In this document: positions 25,464-34,294 of the stretch, in pieces
Layout: the number at the start of each line of letters is the position of its first letter
Position numbering within the stretch: position 1 is the first letter of the stretch
Assembly: GCF_003332305.1 (NCBI RefSeq)
Contig: NZ_QOIO01000015.1
Span: 1 to 64,000 of the forward strand
Reading direction: 5' to 3'
DNA from: Microvirga aerophila
Lineage (GTDB): Bacteria > Pseudomonadota > Alphaproteobacteria > Rhizobiales > Beijerinckiaceae
Length of the DNA: 64,000 nt
Notes under the pieces: generated by a model
Database searches by the model: none
The model's input: only the letters and a program-made list of their open reading frames with translations
Told to the model about the DNA's origin: nothing
Translations under genes and position numbers: made by a program

Positions 25464-27605
25464 TTGATTTTGGCGAAGGGACGTGACCGGCAGGAGCCGG
25501 TTTTCGATACACCCGCCGCTGGTGGTGCGGGGGAGCTGGATTTCCACCTCTCGCCTGAGGATCGGGCAGGGGGCGCCATGGCAGGACGACGCGCATCGCG
25601 GGGTGATTCGGGCCGCAGGCCGTCCCGGTCGAACAAGCCGAAGCGCAAGCGCGGCGGACGCTCCCTGCTGAGCCGGCTGTTCTATGCCGGAGCCGTGCTA
25701 TGCCTCTGGTGCGTGATCGCGGTTGGCGGCGTGGTGGCCTACTACGCCTCGCAGCTTCCGCCCATCGACCAGCTGACCGTTCCCAAGCGGCCCCCGAACA
25801 TCGCCATCATGGCAAGCGACGGCTCGCTTCTGGCCAATCGCGGCGAGACGGGCGGGCGCACGGTTTCGATCAAGGAGCTTCCGCCCTACCTGCCGAAGGC
25901 CTTCGTGGCCATTGAGGACCGGCGCTTCTACGACCATTTCGGCATCGACCCCATCGGCATCTCTCGCGCGGTCTATCGCAACGTGGCGCATAAGGGCGGC
26001 CTGCAGGGTGGCTCGACTCTCACGCAGCAGCTCGCCAAGAACCTCTTTCTCACCCAGGAACGCACCGCCTCCCGCAAGATCCAGGAGGCGATCCTGGCGC
26101 TCTGGCTCGAGCGCAACTACACCAAGGACCAGATCCTCGAACTCTACCTGAACCGGGTCTATTTCGGCGCAGGCGCCTACGGGGTCGAGGCCGCCGCCCA
26201 GCGCTATTACGGCAAGTCGGCCCGCAACGTGTCGCTCGCGGAAGCCGCCGTGCTGGCGGGCCTCGTGCAATCGCCGTCGCGCCTTGCTCCCAACCGCAAC
26301 CCGGAGGGCGCGCAGGCCCGCGCCGAACTCGTCATCGCCGCCATGAACGAGCTCGGCTTCATCACGCCCGGCATGACCAAGACGGCCCTCGGCACGCCGG
26401 CCGAACCCGTGCGCCAGAACGGCGCCGGGTCGGTCAACTACGCGGCCGACTACGTGATGGACGTGCTCGACGATTTCGTCGGCACGGTCGAATCCGACAT
26501 CGTGGTCTCCACCACCATCGAGCCGACGCTCCAATCCGTCGCGGAGCGCGTGCTGGTGGACGAACTGAACACCAAGGGCCAGAAGTTCAACGTGAGCCAA
26601 GGGGCGTTCGTGGCCATGCAGCCCAACGGCGCCCTCATGGCCTTGGTGGGCGGCCGGAACTACGAGGCAAGCCAGTTCAACCGGGCGACGGTCGCCCGCC
26701 GCCAGCCGGGCTCCGCCTTCAAGCCCTTCGTGTACCTGACGGCCATCGAGCAGGGCCTCACCCCCGATTCGGTGCGGGAGGACTCACCTGTCAACTACAA
26801 GGGCTGGACCCCTGAGAACTACGACCGGGGCTACCGCGGCCCGATTGCGCTGCGCGACGCCCTGGCGCTCTCGCTCAACACGGTGGCGGTCAAGCTCGGC
26901 TTCGAAGTCGGTCCCAAGGCCGTGGTGCAGACGGCCCAGAGGCTCGGCATCTCGTCGCCACTCCAGGCCAATCCGTCGCTTGCGCTCGGCACCTCCGAGG
27001 TGACGCCTCTCGAACTGGTGAGCGCGTATGCGGCTTTCGCCAATGGCGGCATCGGGGTGATTCCCTTCGTGATCAACCAGGTGAAGACCGCCGACGGTAA
27101 GGTGATCTACAAGCGTCCCGGGGGCGGCGGTCTCGGCCGCGTCATCGATCCGGGTGCGGTCGCCATGATGAACGAGATGATGAACAACACCTTCGTCATC
27201 GGCACCGCCAAGAAGGCGCAGGTTCCCGGCTGGCCTATGGCCGGCAAGACGGGCACCACCCAGGACTACAAGGACGCGTGGTTCGTGGGCTTCACCGGAA
27301 ATCTCGTGGCCGGCGTGTGGCTCGGCAACGACGACGGCGCGCTGACGAAGCGCGTGACCGGCGGCAACCTGCCGGTGGAAGTCTGGCACAACTTCATGAA
27401 AGTCGCCCTCAAGGACAAGCAGCCGGTCGGCCTGCCTGGCCACGAGCGCTTCCGCGCCCCCGTCGAGGACACGCCGGTGGCGAATGCGGGCGGCGATCCC
27501 CGCGTGGCAAGCGCGAATGCCCGCGAAGGCGGCTGGACCCCGCCAGCTCCCCAGCCCCGGCGCAGCGGCGAGAAGAACTTCTTGGAACGCCTGTTCGGGC
27601 TCTGA
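25464..27605 (+). CDS. Class A penicillin-binding protein, PBP1A family
   Basis: A 713-residue bifunctional cell-wall synthase. After a basic cytoplasmic leader and one membrane helix comes the GT51 transglycosylase domain. It has the catalytic Glu near residue 151 in VAIEDRRFYDHFGID, and GGSTLTQQLAKNLFL. The transpeptidase domain has SxxK as SAFK with S417, SLN in LALSLNTVAVKLG, and KTGTT near residue 595. It polymerises and crosslinks peptidoglycan on the outer face of the inner membrane. The start is a TTG at 25464 or 25470; an ATG at 25578 is a shorter option that drops part of the leader. Confidence 0.92.
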   Translation: MILAKGRDRQEPVFDTPAAGGAGELDFHLSPEDRAGGAMAGRRASRGDSGRRPSRSNKPKRKRGGRSLLSRLFYAGAVLCLWCVIAVGGVVAYYASQLPPIDQLTVPKRPPNIAIMASDGSLLANRGETGGRTVSIKELPPYLPKAFVAIEDRRFYDHFGIDPIGISRAVYRNVAHKGGLQGGSTLTQQLAKNLFLTQERTASRKIQEAILALWLERNYTKDQILELYLNRVYFGAGAYGVEAAAQRYYGKSARNVSLAEAAVLAGLVQSPSRLAPNRNPEGAQARAELVIAAMNELGFITPGMTKTALGTPAEPVRQNGAGSVNYAADYVMDVLDDFVGTVESDIVVSTTIEPTLQSVAERVLVDELNTKGQKFNVSQGAFVAMQPNGALMALVGGRNYEASQFNRATVARRQPGSAFKPFVYLTAIEQGLTPDSVREDSPVNYKGWTPENYDRGYRGPIALRDALALSLNTVAVKLGFEVGPKAVVQTAQRLGISSPLQANPSLALGTSEVTPLELVSAYAAFANGGIGVIPFVINQVKTADGKVIYKRPGGGGLGRVIDPGAVAMMNEMMNNTFVIGTAKKAQVPGWPMAGKTGTTQDYKDAWFVGFTGNLVAGVWLGNDDGALTKRVTGGNLPVEVWHNFMKVALKDKQPVGLPGHERFRAPVEDTPVANAGGDPRVASANAREGGWTPPAPQPRRSGEKNFLERLFGL

Positions 27606-27627
27606 TCGTCCCAATACGGTGCAACGC

Positions 27628-27648
27628 CCGGCCGCCTATGGCGGCCGG
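27628..27648 (+). terminator. Hairpin after the PBP1A gene
   Basis: A 9-base perfect stem (CCGGCCGCC at 27628-27636, GGCGGCCGG at 27640-27648) with a TAT loop, followed by TTTG. It lies 23 bases after the PBP1A stop. It is a good candidate for the intrinsic terminator of that gene, although the T-run is short. Confidence 0.65.
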
Positions 27649-27726
27649 TTTGCTTTGCGGCGCGAAGACGTGCCCTCAAGCGCCAAACAAAGCCAAGATT
27701 TTCGAAGAAGAACCAGAAAGAAGAAT

Positions 27727-27803
27727 TGGCAGGGGTGGCACGATTCGAACGTGCATCTGAGGATTGGCCCCCCAAAAGCTCTACCGGACTGAGCTGCACC
27801 CCT
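27727..27803 (-). tRNA. tRNA-like sequence with irregular anticodon arm (possible tRNA-Trp-like CCA; isotype uncertain)
   Basis: Read on the minus strand this 77-base stretch has a perfect 7-base acceptor stem (AGGGGTG / CACCCCT) and discriminator G with encoded CCA. Its D arm is GCTC / GAGC with GG in the loop, and its T arm is GCACG-TTCGAAT-CGTGC. The 23 bases between the D and T stems do not form a canonical arm in register. Sliding by two bases gives a 5-pair stem TGGGG / CCTCA around the loop GGCCAAT, which would place CCA as anticodon but lacks U33. The acceptor and discriminator resemble bacterial tRNA-Trp. It may be a decayed or specialised tRNA gene. Confidence 0.6.
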
Positions 27804-27905
27804 GTACGCCTTCAGGAATAACCGACGATCACGGCTCTGTGAGCTATCCTTAGGGAGATATGGCTGGGGGCAAAGAGGTTATTCCTGTGGCCCTCTCCGA
27901 CCACC

Positions 27906-29093
27906 TCATCCCTGTCGGGCGCGGGTGGTGGCGAGGAACACCGCCAAAGCCAGCACTCCGGTCACCGCGATGGTGGCCGGCAGCGGCAGGGCGGACCCTC
28001 CGAGGTTCTGGCCCAGCGCGATCCCGAGGATCGCCGCGAAGGTCATCTGGCAGATCCCCAGAAGAGACGAGGCTGCCCCGGCGCGGCCCGGAAACGGCAT
28101 CAGGGCCGACGCCATGGATTGCGGCATGGTGAGGCCGACCCCCAGCGCATAGATCGCCATGGGGCCGGTGATGGCCATCGACGAGGCCGCCCCGAGGCCC
28201 ACCAGCGCCAGCATGAGGACCCCGCCGGCCGCCAGACTTGCGACGCCGAACCGGATCGTCCCGTCGAGGCCGTGGGAGCCGACGAGCCGCTGGGCCAGCG
28301 TGGTCCCGGCGATGAAGCCGATCACCATGAAGGCGAACGAGAACGCGAAAGCCAGCTCGCTCAGGCCATAGATCCCTTGGAGCACGAAGGACGAGCCGGA
28401 AATGAACGCGAAGAGCCCGCCATAGGCCAGCATGGAGAGCGCCACATAGACCCGGTAGCCCGGATGCGCGAGCAGGACTCGGAAGCCCCGGAGGATCGAC
28501 ATGAACGAGATCGGCTGGTCGGATTTCGACCGGATGCTTTCCGGCAGGCGGAACGCCACCACGGCGGCAAGCGCCACCCCGCAGGCCATCATGACCCCAA
28601 AGGTCACCCGCCAGTCGAAGAACTGGGTGATCAGCCCGCCGAGAACCGGCGCCACGGCCGGCACGATGCCCATGATCGTGCCCATGCGCGACAGCTCCTT
28701 GCCGGCCCGCGGCCCCTCGTAGAAATCGCGCACGATGGCGCGGCCCAGGACGATCGGCCCGGATGCGCCGAGCGCCTGCACGAACCGGGCCGCCACCAGC
28801 GTCTCGATATTGGGCGCAATGGCGCAGACAAAGCTCGCCAGCACGAACAGCCCGAGGCCGAAGAGCAGCACGGGCTTGCGGCCGACCCGGTCCGAGACCG
28901 GTCCGTAGAAGAACTGCCCGGCGGCAAAGCCGAGGAGAAACGCCGAGAGAGTGAGCTGCGCCTGCCCGGTGGTCGCGCCGAGCCCCGCCGCGATGGCCGG
29001 AAGCGACGGCAGGTACATGTCGGTCGACAGCGGCCCCAAGGCGGTGAGAAGCGCCAGGATGACCGTGAGAGCCAATGTGTCGGGTTTGATCAT
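27906..29093 (-). CDS. Multidrug efflux MFS transporter, Bcr/CflA family
   Basis: A 395-residue 12-helix transporter. The N-terminus carries the Bcr/CflA motif LGPLSTDMYLPSLPAIAAGL. Motif A in loop 2-3 is GPVSDRVGRKPVLLFG, and motif C is visible as VPAVAPVLGGLITQ. These pumps export bicyclomycin, chloramphenicol, sulfonamides or small metabolites in exchange for protons. The ATG at 29093 opens the frame. It stands alone, with no regulator adjacent, downstream of a 270-base gap in which I see nothing I recognise. Confidence 0.9.
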   Translation of the reverse strand: MIKPDTLALTVILALLTALGPLSTDMYLPSLPAIAAGLGATTGQAQLTLSAFLLGFAAGQFFYGPVSDRVGRKPVLLFGLGLFVLASFVCAIAPNIETLVAARFVQALGASGPIVLGRAIVRDFYEGPRAGKELSRMGTIMGIVPAVAPVLGGLITQFFDWRVTFGVMMACGVALAAVVAFRLPESIRSKSDQPISFMSILRGFRVLLAHPGYRVYVALSMLAYGGLFAFISGSSFVLQGIYGLSELAFAFSFAFMVIGFIAGTTLAQRLVGSHGLDGTIRFGVASLAAGGVLMLALVGLGAASSMAITGPMAIYALGVGLTMPQSMASALMPFPGRAGAASSLLGICQMTFAAILGIALGQNLGGSALPLPATIAVTGVLALAVFLATTRARQG

Positions 29094-29365
29094 GGGAGCA
29101 GCTTGCGGGCGGTGACGGAGAAGGCGACTTAAGCTGATCCGCCACGCGAGTCACGAGCAGACGGTTTCCGGCAGCCTCCTGGCATCAGGGCGCCGGAGCC
29201 GCTCGGTGTCGGGTCCGTCTAGACTGATCCGGGGTTGCTGCCATTTTCGACGAGGAATCGAGGAGACGATCCGTCTCATTCTCGCAAGCGCAGGCGACGG
29301 TGAGAGGCGGACGGGTCCCGAACAATCGCGTTCAACCAAGCCCGTTCAACCGGGCCAGGGCCCTG

Positions 29366-30109
29366 TCACCCGAACCGGTGGAGGGCGCTGCCGTAGGTCT
29401 TGAGCCAGGCTTCCGCCTCGTCGGTGCGGGGGCAGAGATGGTGGGTGAGCTTCCAGAAGCGCTGGGAGTGGTTGAGCTCGCGCAGGTGCGCGACCTCGTG
29501 GGCCGCGAGGTAATCCAGCACGAAGGGCGGGGCCATGATGAGGCGCCAGGAGAAGCTGAGCGCACCGCTCGCCGAGCAGGAGCCCCAGCGGCTCTTGGTG
29601 TCGCGCACGGTGATGCGCTTGGCGGCCACGCCCAAAGCCGCCGTGTGGCGCTTCACGGCCGCCGCGAAGTCGCGCTTGGCCTCGGCCTCCAGGAAATCCT
29701 GCACCCGGCGGGTCACGTGGGAGATATCGCCCGTCACGGCGATGATCGGGGCCCCGGCATTGTCCGTGGCGGCCTGGGTTGTTCCCCTAATGTTCGACCA
29801 GTGAACGACCCGATGGGGCACCCCGCGCAAGGGCACGAGGGAGCCCGGCTGGAACAGGACCCGCTTGGGAACCTTGGCGAGCCGGGTGGCGATCCAGTTT
29901 CCGTGGCTGTCGGCGAATTTCTGGGCCAGGCCGACATCGGTCCGCTCGGGGATGGTCAGCACGACCTCCCCCGTCGCGTTGGACACGCGCAGGGTGATCC
30001 GCTTGGCGGTCGGACGACGCTTCAAGGCGACCTTGAAGGCTTGGCCCTCATGGAAGACCTTGAGATGAGGGGGGTCCGCAGGAACGCGGCGGAACAGGGC
30101 GAATCTCAT
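29366..30109 (-). CDS. YgjP-like metallopeptidase (M48/SprT-like, DUF45)
   Basis: A 247-residue protein with the zinc motif HEVAH at 204-208 and the downstream NHSQRFW ligand region. It also carries the family signature KRITVRDTKSRWGSCS just before the catalytic domain. The N-terminal half is beta-rich, as in YgjP. Start chosen at the ATG at 30109; the in-frame extension to 30319 would overlap the PHA-depolymerase gene. The natural substrate of this family is not known, although some members sit beside restriction systems. Here the neighbours are a pump and a PHA depolymerase. Confidence 0.88.
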   Translation of the reverse strand: MRFALFRRVPADPPHLKVFHEGQAFKVALKRRPTAKRITLRVSNATGEVVLTIPERTDVGLAQKFADSHGNWIATRLAKVPKRVLFQPGSLVPLRGVPHRVVHWSNIRGTTQAATDNAGAPIIAVTGDISHVTRRVQDFLEAEAKRDFAAAVKRHTAALGVAAKRITVRDTKSRWGSCSASGALSFSWRLIMAPPFVLDYLAAHEVAHLRELNHSQRFWKLTHHLCPRTDEAEAWLKTYGSALHRFG

Positions 30110-30185
30110 GTCCGCAATCTGCCCCGCCGGCGGGTTTTTGTCAGCGCAGCCGTTTGCCGCTGCCGAGAACCTATCCAGAACGAAA

Positions 30186-31460
30186 CTAGGCTCTTGACGC
30201 CCTGCGCCGGACCGGCTCTCGCTCTGATTCAAACGCGTGATTCTCAATGAATTCAACGATTCGAGGAGCGATTTCAGCCCTGAAACGAGAACCGTTGAAG
30301 ACACCATAATGGCCGACACCCTTCTGCAGGTGGTAGAGCTTCTTGTCCGGCGGGAGATTGGGGGTTAGCTCCAAGGCCGCCAGGGTCTGGCCGACGCCCG
30401 AGATGTCGTCCCGCTCGCCCTCGATCGCCATAATGGCGCAGCGGCGGATCGCCATGAGGTCGACCGGCTGGTCCCGGTGCATCATCTCGCCCTTGGGCAA
30501 TTCATGCAGCACGAAGACCTTTTCGACGGTCTGGAGATAGAACTCGGCTGTCAGGTCCATGACGGCAAGGTATTCGTCGTAGAAGTCGCGGTGCTTCTCG
30601 GCCGAATCGCCGTCGCCTTCCACGAGATGATTGAACATCTCCCAATGGGCCGACACATGGCGGTCCAGGTTCATGGCCATGAAGCCGGAAAGCTGAAGGA
30701 AGCCTGGATAGACGTCGCGCCAGAAGCCCGGGTGGGCCGGCGGCACCTTGGTGATGCAATGCTGCCGGAACCAGTCGATCCCGCGCTCTTCCGCGAGCTG
30801 GTTGACCCCTGTTGGCGAGCGCCTGGTGTCGATGGGGCCGCCCATGAGGATCATAGAGCGAGGCGTGGCGGGATCCTTCTGGGCCTCCATCCTGGCGATG
30901 GCGGCGATCACCGGCACGGCCGGCTGGCAGACCGCCATCACATGGAGGTCCGGACCGAAATGCCGGAACATGGCCTTCAGGTAGTCGATGTAATCGTCGA
31001 GGTCGAATTTCCCTTCCGCCAGTGGCACCATCCGGGCGTCGGTCCAGTCGGTGATCATGACCTGGTGCGTGGGCAGGAAGGTCTCCACCGTGCCGCGCAG
31101 GAGGGTGGCGTAGTGACCCGACATGGGAGCCACGATGAGCAGCTTCGGCTGGTCGGCGGCCTTGGCCGAATCCCGGTCGAAGGCGATGACCTCGCAGAAC
31201 GGCTGCGCCCAGACGATGCGCTCGGTGACCGCCACCTCGTGGCCGTCAATGGTGGTCGTGGGCAGGTCGAAGGAAGGTTTGCCGTAGCGGCGCGTGGTTC
31301 GCTCGAACAACTCGCAGGCTGCGCTTACGGTGCGCCCATAGGGCGTGTTGGTTAAAGGATTGCCGGGATTTTCGAACAAGGACTTCGTTGCATCGGACGC
31401 TGCACGTGCCGGCCCTAGCAACCAATGGGCCGTCTCATACCAATAATATGAAAGATTCAT
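30186..31460 (-). CDS. phaZ: Intracellular polyhydroxyalkanoate depolymerase
   Basis: A 424-residue alpha/beta hydrolase of the intracellular PHB depolymerase family. It starts MNLSYYWYETAHWLLGPARA. The nucleophile motif uses Cys in place of Ser: VCQPAVP with C178. The Asp region is AIEGERDDISGVGQT, and the catalytic His is in LQKGVGHYGVFNG. It breaks down native carbon-storage granules inside the cell. The length is normal. No phasin or PHA synthase gene is seen nearby. The 251-base gap upstream of it (31461-31711) is AT-rich and probably holds divergent promoters. Confidence 0.92.
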   Translation of the reverse strand: MNLSYYWYETAHWLLGPARAASDATKSLFENPGNPLTNTPYGRTVSAACELFERTTRRYGKPSFDLPTTTIDGHEVAVTERIVWAQPFCEVIAFDRDSAKAADQPKLLIVAPMSGHYATLLRGTVETFLPTHQVMITDWTDARMVPLAEGKFDLDDYIDYLKAMFRHFGPDLHVMAVCQPAVPVIAAIARMEAQKDPATPRSMILMGGPIDTRRSPTGVNQLAEERGIDWFRQHCITKVPPAHPGFWRDVYPGFLQLSGFMAMNLDRHVSAHWEMFNHLVEGDGDSAEKHRDFYDEYLAVMDLTAEFYLQTVEKVFVLHELPKGEMMHRDQPVDLMAIRRCAIMAIEGERDDISGVGQTLAALELTPNLPPDKKLYHLQKGVGHYGVFNGSRFRAEIAPRIVEFIENHAFESEREPVRRRASRA

Positions 31461-31711
31461 CTAAAACCCCAATTACGGTCGGGTGCCCTGTTCTCCCGCG
31501 GATTGCGAGTGTGGACTTTTCTTCCAACCATAAGGTTAAAATGAAAGTTCCAGACCATAATTGCAATGCTTATCCCCTGCCGGGCGGCTTTGTTAGCCTT
31601 AAGACTCATGCGTTTCGAGGCTTTTGAGCGCAGCCTCGCCCCAACATGCGCGAGCCAGCGCGCCCGGCGGCTTGCTTGGCGAATGGCCAAAGGGCCCTAT
31701 CCTGTTGGCAG

Positions 31712-33067
31712 ATGGTTGAGATCAACCCGACGAATCTGACCCGCCACGCCCGCCAGCTGCGCCTCGACACCCTGGTGCGCCTGCGCTGGCTGGCGATCGG
31801 CGGCCAGGCCGCCGCGGTGGCGGGCGTCCGCTTCGGCCTCGGCTTCCCGCTGCCGTTCGGCCTGTGCTTTCTGGTGATCGCCGCATCGGTCTGGGTCAAC
31901 CTGATGCTGCGGATCCAGTTTCCGGCGAGCCACAGGCTCAGCGACAACGCCGCTACGGTGCTTCTCGGCTTCGACATCCTGCAGCTGGCGGCCCTGCTCT
32001 ACCTGACCGGCGGCCTGGAAAATCCCTTCGCGCTCCTGTTCCTGGCGCCCGTGCTGATCTCGGCCACCGCCCTCAAGCCGGAGAGGACCCTGGGGCTCGG
32101 CCTTCTGGCGGTGGCGTCGGCGACCCTGCTGGTGCTGGTGCATCAACCCCTGCCGTGGTTTCCGGGCCAGACCTTCAGCCTGCCGTTCCTTTACGTCACC
32201 GGCATCTGGACGGCGATCCTGCTCGGGACGGTCTTCACCGGCATCTACGCCTGGCGGGTGGCCGAGGAGGCGCGCCAGCTCGCCCAAGCGCTGGCCGCCA
32301 CCGAGCTTGTGCTGACGCGGGAACAGCATCTGTCCCAGCTCGACGGGCTGGCGGCAGCGGCCGCCCATGAGCTCGGCACGCCCCTCGCCACCATCGCGCT
32401 GGTCGCCAAGGAGCTCAATCATGCCCTGCCCCAGGACGGGCCGGTCGCGGAGGATCTGAAGCTCCTGCGCGAGCAGGTCGAGCGCTGCCGGACGATCCTG
32501 ACCAAGCTCACCTCCATGGGGCAGGACCAGGGCGGCTTCCTGGAGACGATTTCGCTGAGCCACTTGGTGGAGGAGATCGTCGCGCCGCAACGGGCCCTCG
32601 GACTCGACATCCAGGTGATCACCAAGGGCGATGGCCCTGAGCCCATGGGGCGGCGCAATCCCGGCGTGGTCTATGGCCTCTCGAACATTCTCGACAATGC
32701 GGCCGATTTCACCGAGACCCGCGTGACGGTGGAAGCCTGCTGGTCGCCCCACGAGGTGTTCATCGAAATCCGCGATGATGGGCCAGGTTATGCGCCCGAT
32801 ATCCTGCTCCGGGTCGGCGAGCCTTACGTGACCACCCGAAGCGCCGCGGAGCGGTCCGATCTCGACGAGGAGGAAGGCGGAGGCCTGGGACTGGGACTGT
32901 TCATCGCCAAGACCCTGATCGAGCGCTCGGGCGCCCAGCTGACCCTGACGAACGCCGCTCCGCCCGCGTCCGGCGCGGTCGCACGGATCGTTTGGCCGCG
33001 TCACGCGTTTGACCGAGGTGCGGCAATATTGCCGCAGGGAGCTCCCGACCGGGCTCTCAAAGATTAG
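31712..33067 (+). CDS. regB: Redox-sensing histidine kinase, RegB/PrrB/ActS family
   Basis: A 451-residue kinase with six membrane helices in residues 20-185. The ubiquinone-contact motif GGxxNPF is present as GGLENPF at 100-106. The H-box HELGTPLATI has the phosphorylated His at 219, and the redox-active Cys lies at 259 in QVERCRTILTKL. The ATP-binding domain shows NILDNAADF and DDGPGYAPDIL, then GGGLGLGLFIAKTL. All three RegB hallmarks are intact. The start is the ATG at 31712. The response regulator follows 81 bases on. This pair globally controls respiration, nitrogen and carbon fixation genes in response to redox state. Confidence 0.94.
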   Translation: MVEINPTNLTRHARQLRLDTLVRLRWLAIGGQAAAVAGVRFGLGFPLPFGLCFLVIAASVWVNLMLRIQFPASHRLSDNAATVLLGFDILQLAALLYLTGGLENPFALLFLAPVLISATALKPERTLGLGLLAVASATLLVLVHQPLPWFPGQTFSLPFLYVTGIWTAILLGTVFTGIYAWRVAEEARQLAQALAATELVLTREQHLSQLDGLAAAAAHELGTPLATIALVAKELNHALPQDGPVAEDLKLLREQVERCRTILTKLTSMGQDQGGFLETISLSHLVEEIVAPQRALGLDIQVITKGDGPEPMGRRNPGVVYGLSNILDNAADFTETRVTVEACWSPHEVFIEIRDDGPGYAPDILLRVGEPYVTTRSAAERSDLDEEEGGGLGLGLFIAKTLIERSGAQLTLTNAAPPASGAVARIVWPRHAFDRGAAILPQGAPDRALKD

Positions 33068-33148
33068 GGGAACGATTCCCATATGAAGGGACAGGCCGAA
33101 ACGCCTGCTTTCAGAAGGAGTTTTCCTGGAATGCAAGGAGATATTCCG

Positions 33149-33706
33149 ATGGCCGATGCGCCCTTGGCGTTCGAAGATCGGGCCGACAAGAGCCTCTTGA
33201 TCGTGGACGACGATCGTCCCTTTTCGACCCGTCTGGCCCGTGCCATGGAAGCCCGCGGCTATCAGGTTCGCGTTGCCGAAAGCGTGGCCGACGGCCTGAC
33301 GGCGATCGAGGCCGAGGCCCCTGCTTTCGCGGTAATCGATATGCGGCTCGGGGACGGCAACGGCCTCGACGTGATCGAACGCCTGAAGAACCGCCGCCCG
33401 GACGCCCGCGGCGTTATCCTCACGGGCTACGGCAACATTGCGACCGCTGTCACCGCCGTGAAGATGGGAGCGTTCGATTACCTGGCCAAACCCGCGGACG
33501 CGGACGAGATCCACGCCGCCCTTATGGCCCAGCCCGGCGAGCGCGCGCTGCCGCCCGAAAACCCCATGTCGGCCGACCGGGTCCGGTGGGAGCACATCCA
33601 GCGTGTCTACGAATTGTGCGGACGCAACGTCTCGGAGACGGCGCGCCGACTCAACATGCACCGCCGCACCCTGCAGCGGATCCTGGCCAAGCGCGCGCCG
33701 CGCTGA
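33149..33706 (+). CDS. regA: Response regulator, RegA/PrrA/ActR family
   Basis: A 185-residue regulator. The receiver domain has the acidic pocket VDDD, phosphoacceptor D64 in VIDMRLGDG, and the conserved Lys in YLAKP. The C-terminal Fis-type helix-turn-helix reads GRNVSETARRLNMHRRTLQRILAKRAPR, split by the usual invariant residues of this family. The ATG at 33149 is set by an AAGGAG site at 33135-33140; the frame extends further upstream but without family match. It is the partner of the RegB-type kinase directly upstream. Confidence 0.94.
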   Translation: MADAPLAFEDRADKSLLIVDDDRPFSTRLARAMEARGYQVRVAESVADGLTAIEAEAPAFAVIDMRLGDGNGLDVIERLKNRRPDARGVILTGYGNIATAVTAVKMGAFDYLAKPADADEIHAALMAQPGERALPPENPMSADRVRWEHIQRVYELCGRNVSETARRLNMHRRTLQRILAKRAPR

Positions 33707-33711
33707 GGCCC

Positions 33712-34209
33712 TTACAGGCGCCCGTCGGCCACCGCGTCCGGGTCCGCGAGGGCGTGCAGCGTGAAGGCTGCGGCTTGAGCAAAACGCAAGGTCACTGCCT
33801 TGCGGCGAGCGCCGGCGAGCGGATGGTGCAGGGCTTCCCGCATGATGGCGGCGCCGAAACTATCCGCCACGATCAGCCCGCGATCCTCGGGCAGGATGTC
33901 GAACGGCAGGGTCTCCAGCACGGCGAAATAGAACCGGTCGCAGAAATCCTCGTAATCGGGCCATTTCCGGTCGGCGCGGAAATCGGCGACGCTCGACTTG
34001 ATCTCGATAATGGTCAGGCAACCGTTCGGGGCCAGCGCGATAAGGTCCGCCCGCCGGCCGTTCGCCAGGGTGAATTCCGGGATGGTCGCTTGTCCGAGCT
34101 GGGCGAACAGGCGCCGCACGCCGCGCTGGATGCCGGCGGCGACCGGCGACTGCCGGCGGTCGGGGACGAGGATGGGCTGAGGGCGAAGAATTGCAGACGA
34201 ATCGGACAT
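33712..34209 (-). CDS. mmcB: MmcB family DNA repair protein
   Basis: A 165-residue protein of the MmcB (DUF1052) family. It has a restriction-endonuclease-like core: RRADLIALAPNGCLTIIEIKSSVADFRADRKWPDY carries the D-ExK pattern expected of this nuclease fold. A segment with CDRFYFAVLETLPFDILPEDRGLIVAD follows. In Caulobacter MmcB is an SOS-independent repair protein linked to imuB/dnaE2-type mutagenic repair. The gene converges with regA, ending five bases from it, and has no other repair gene adjacent. Confidence 0.87.
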   Translation of the reverse strand: MSDSSAILRPQPILVPDRRQSPVAAGIQRGVRRLFAQLGQATIPEFTLANGRRADLIALAPNGCLTIIEIKSSVADFRADRKWPDYEDFCDRFYFAVLETLPFDILPEDRGLIVADSFGAAIMREALHHPLAGARRKAVTLRFAQAAAFTLHALADPDAVADGRL

Positions 34210-34294
34210 GTCCGCAAGAGTACCCGCGGGCGCTTTTCCCGCAACGGCACCGTTGTCGCGCTGACGGCGGGCTCACGCCCTCCGGGCTTGGCCT

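Noticed and set aside
27735-27750. TGGCACG as part of a sigma-54 promoter on the plus strand
   Set aside because: No TTGC element at the -12 spacing follows; the bases belong to the T arm and acceptor of the tRNA-like sequence.
31457-31690. Short minus-strand ORF of 77 codons upstream of phaZ
   Set aside because: It has no ribosome site or family likeness, and it lies in an AT-rich promoter-like gap.
31697-33661. A 654-residue minus-strand frame opposite RegB and RegA
   Set aside because: High-GC antisense shadow; the plus-strand kinase and regulator carry all family motifs.
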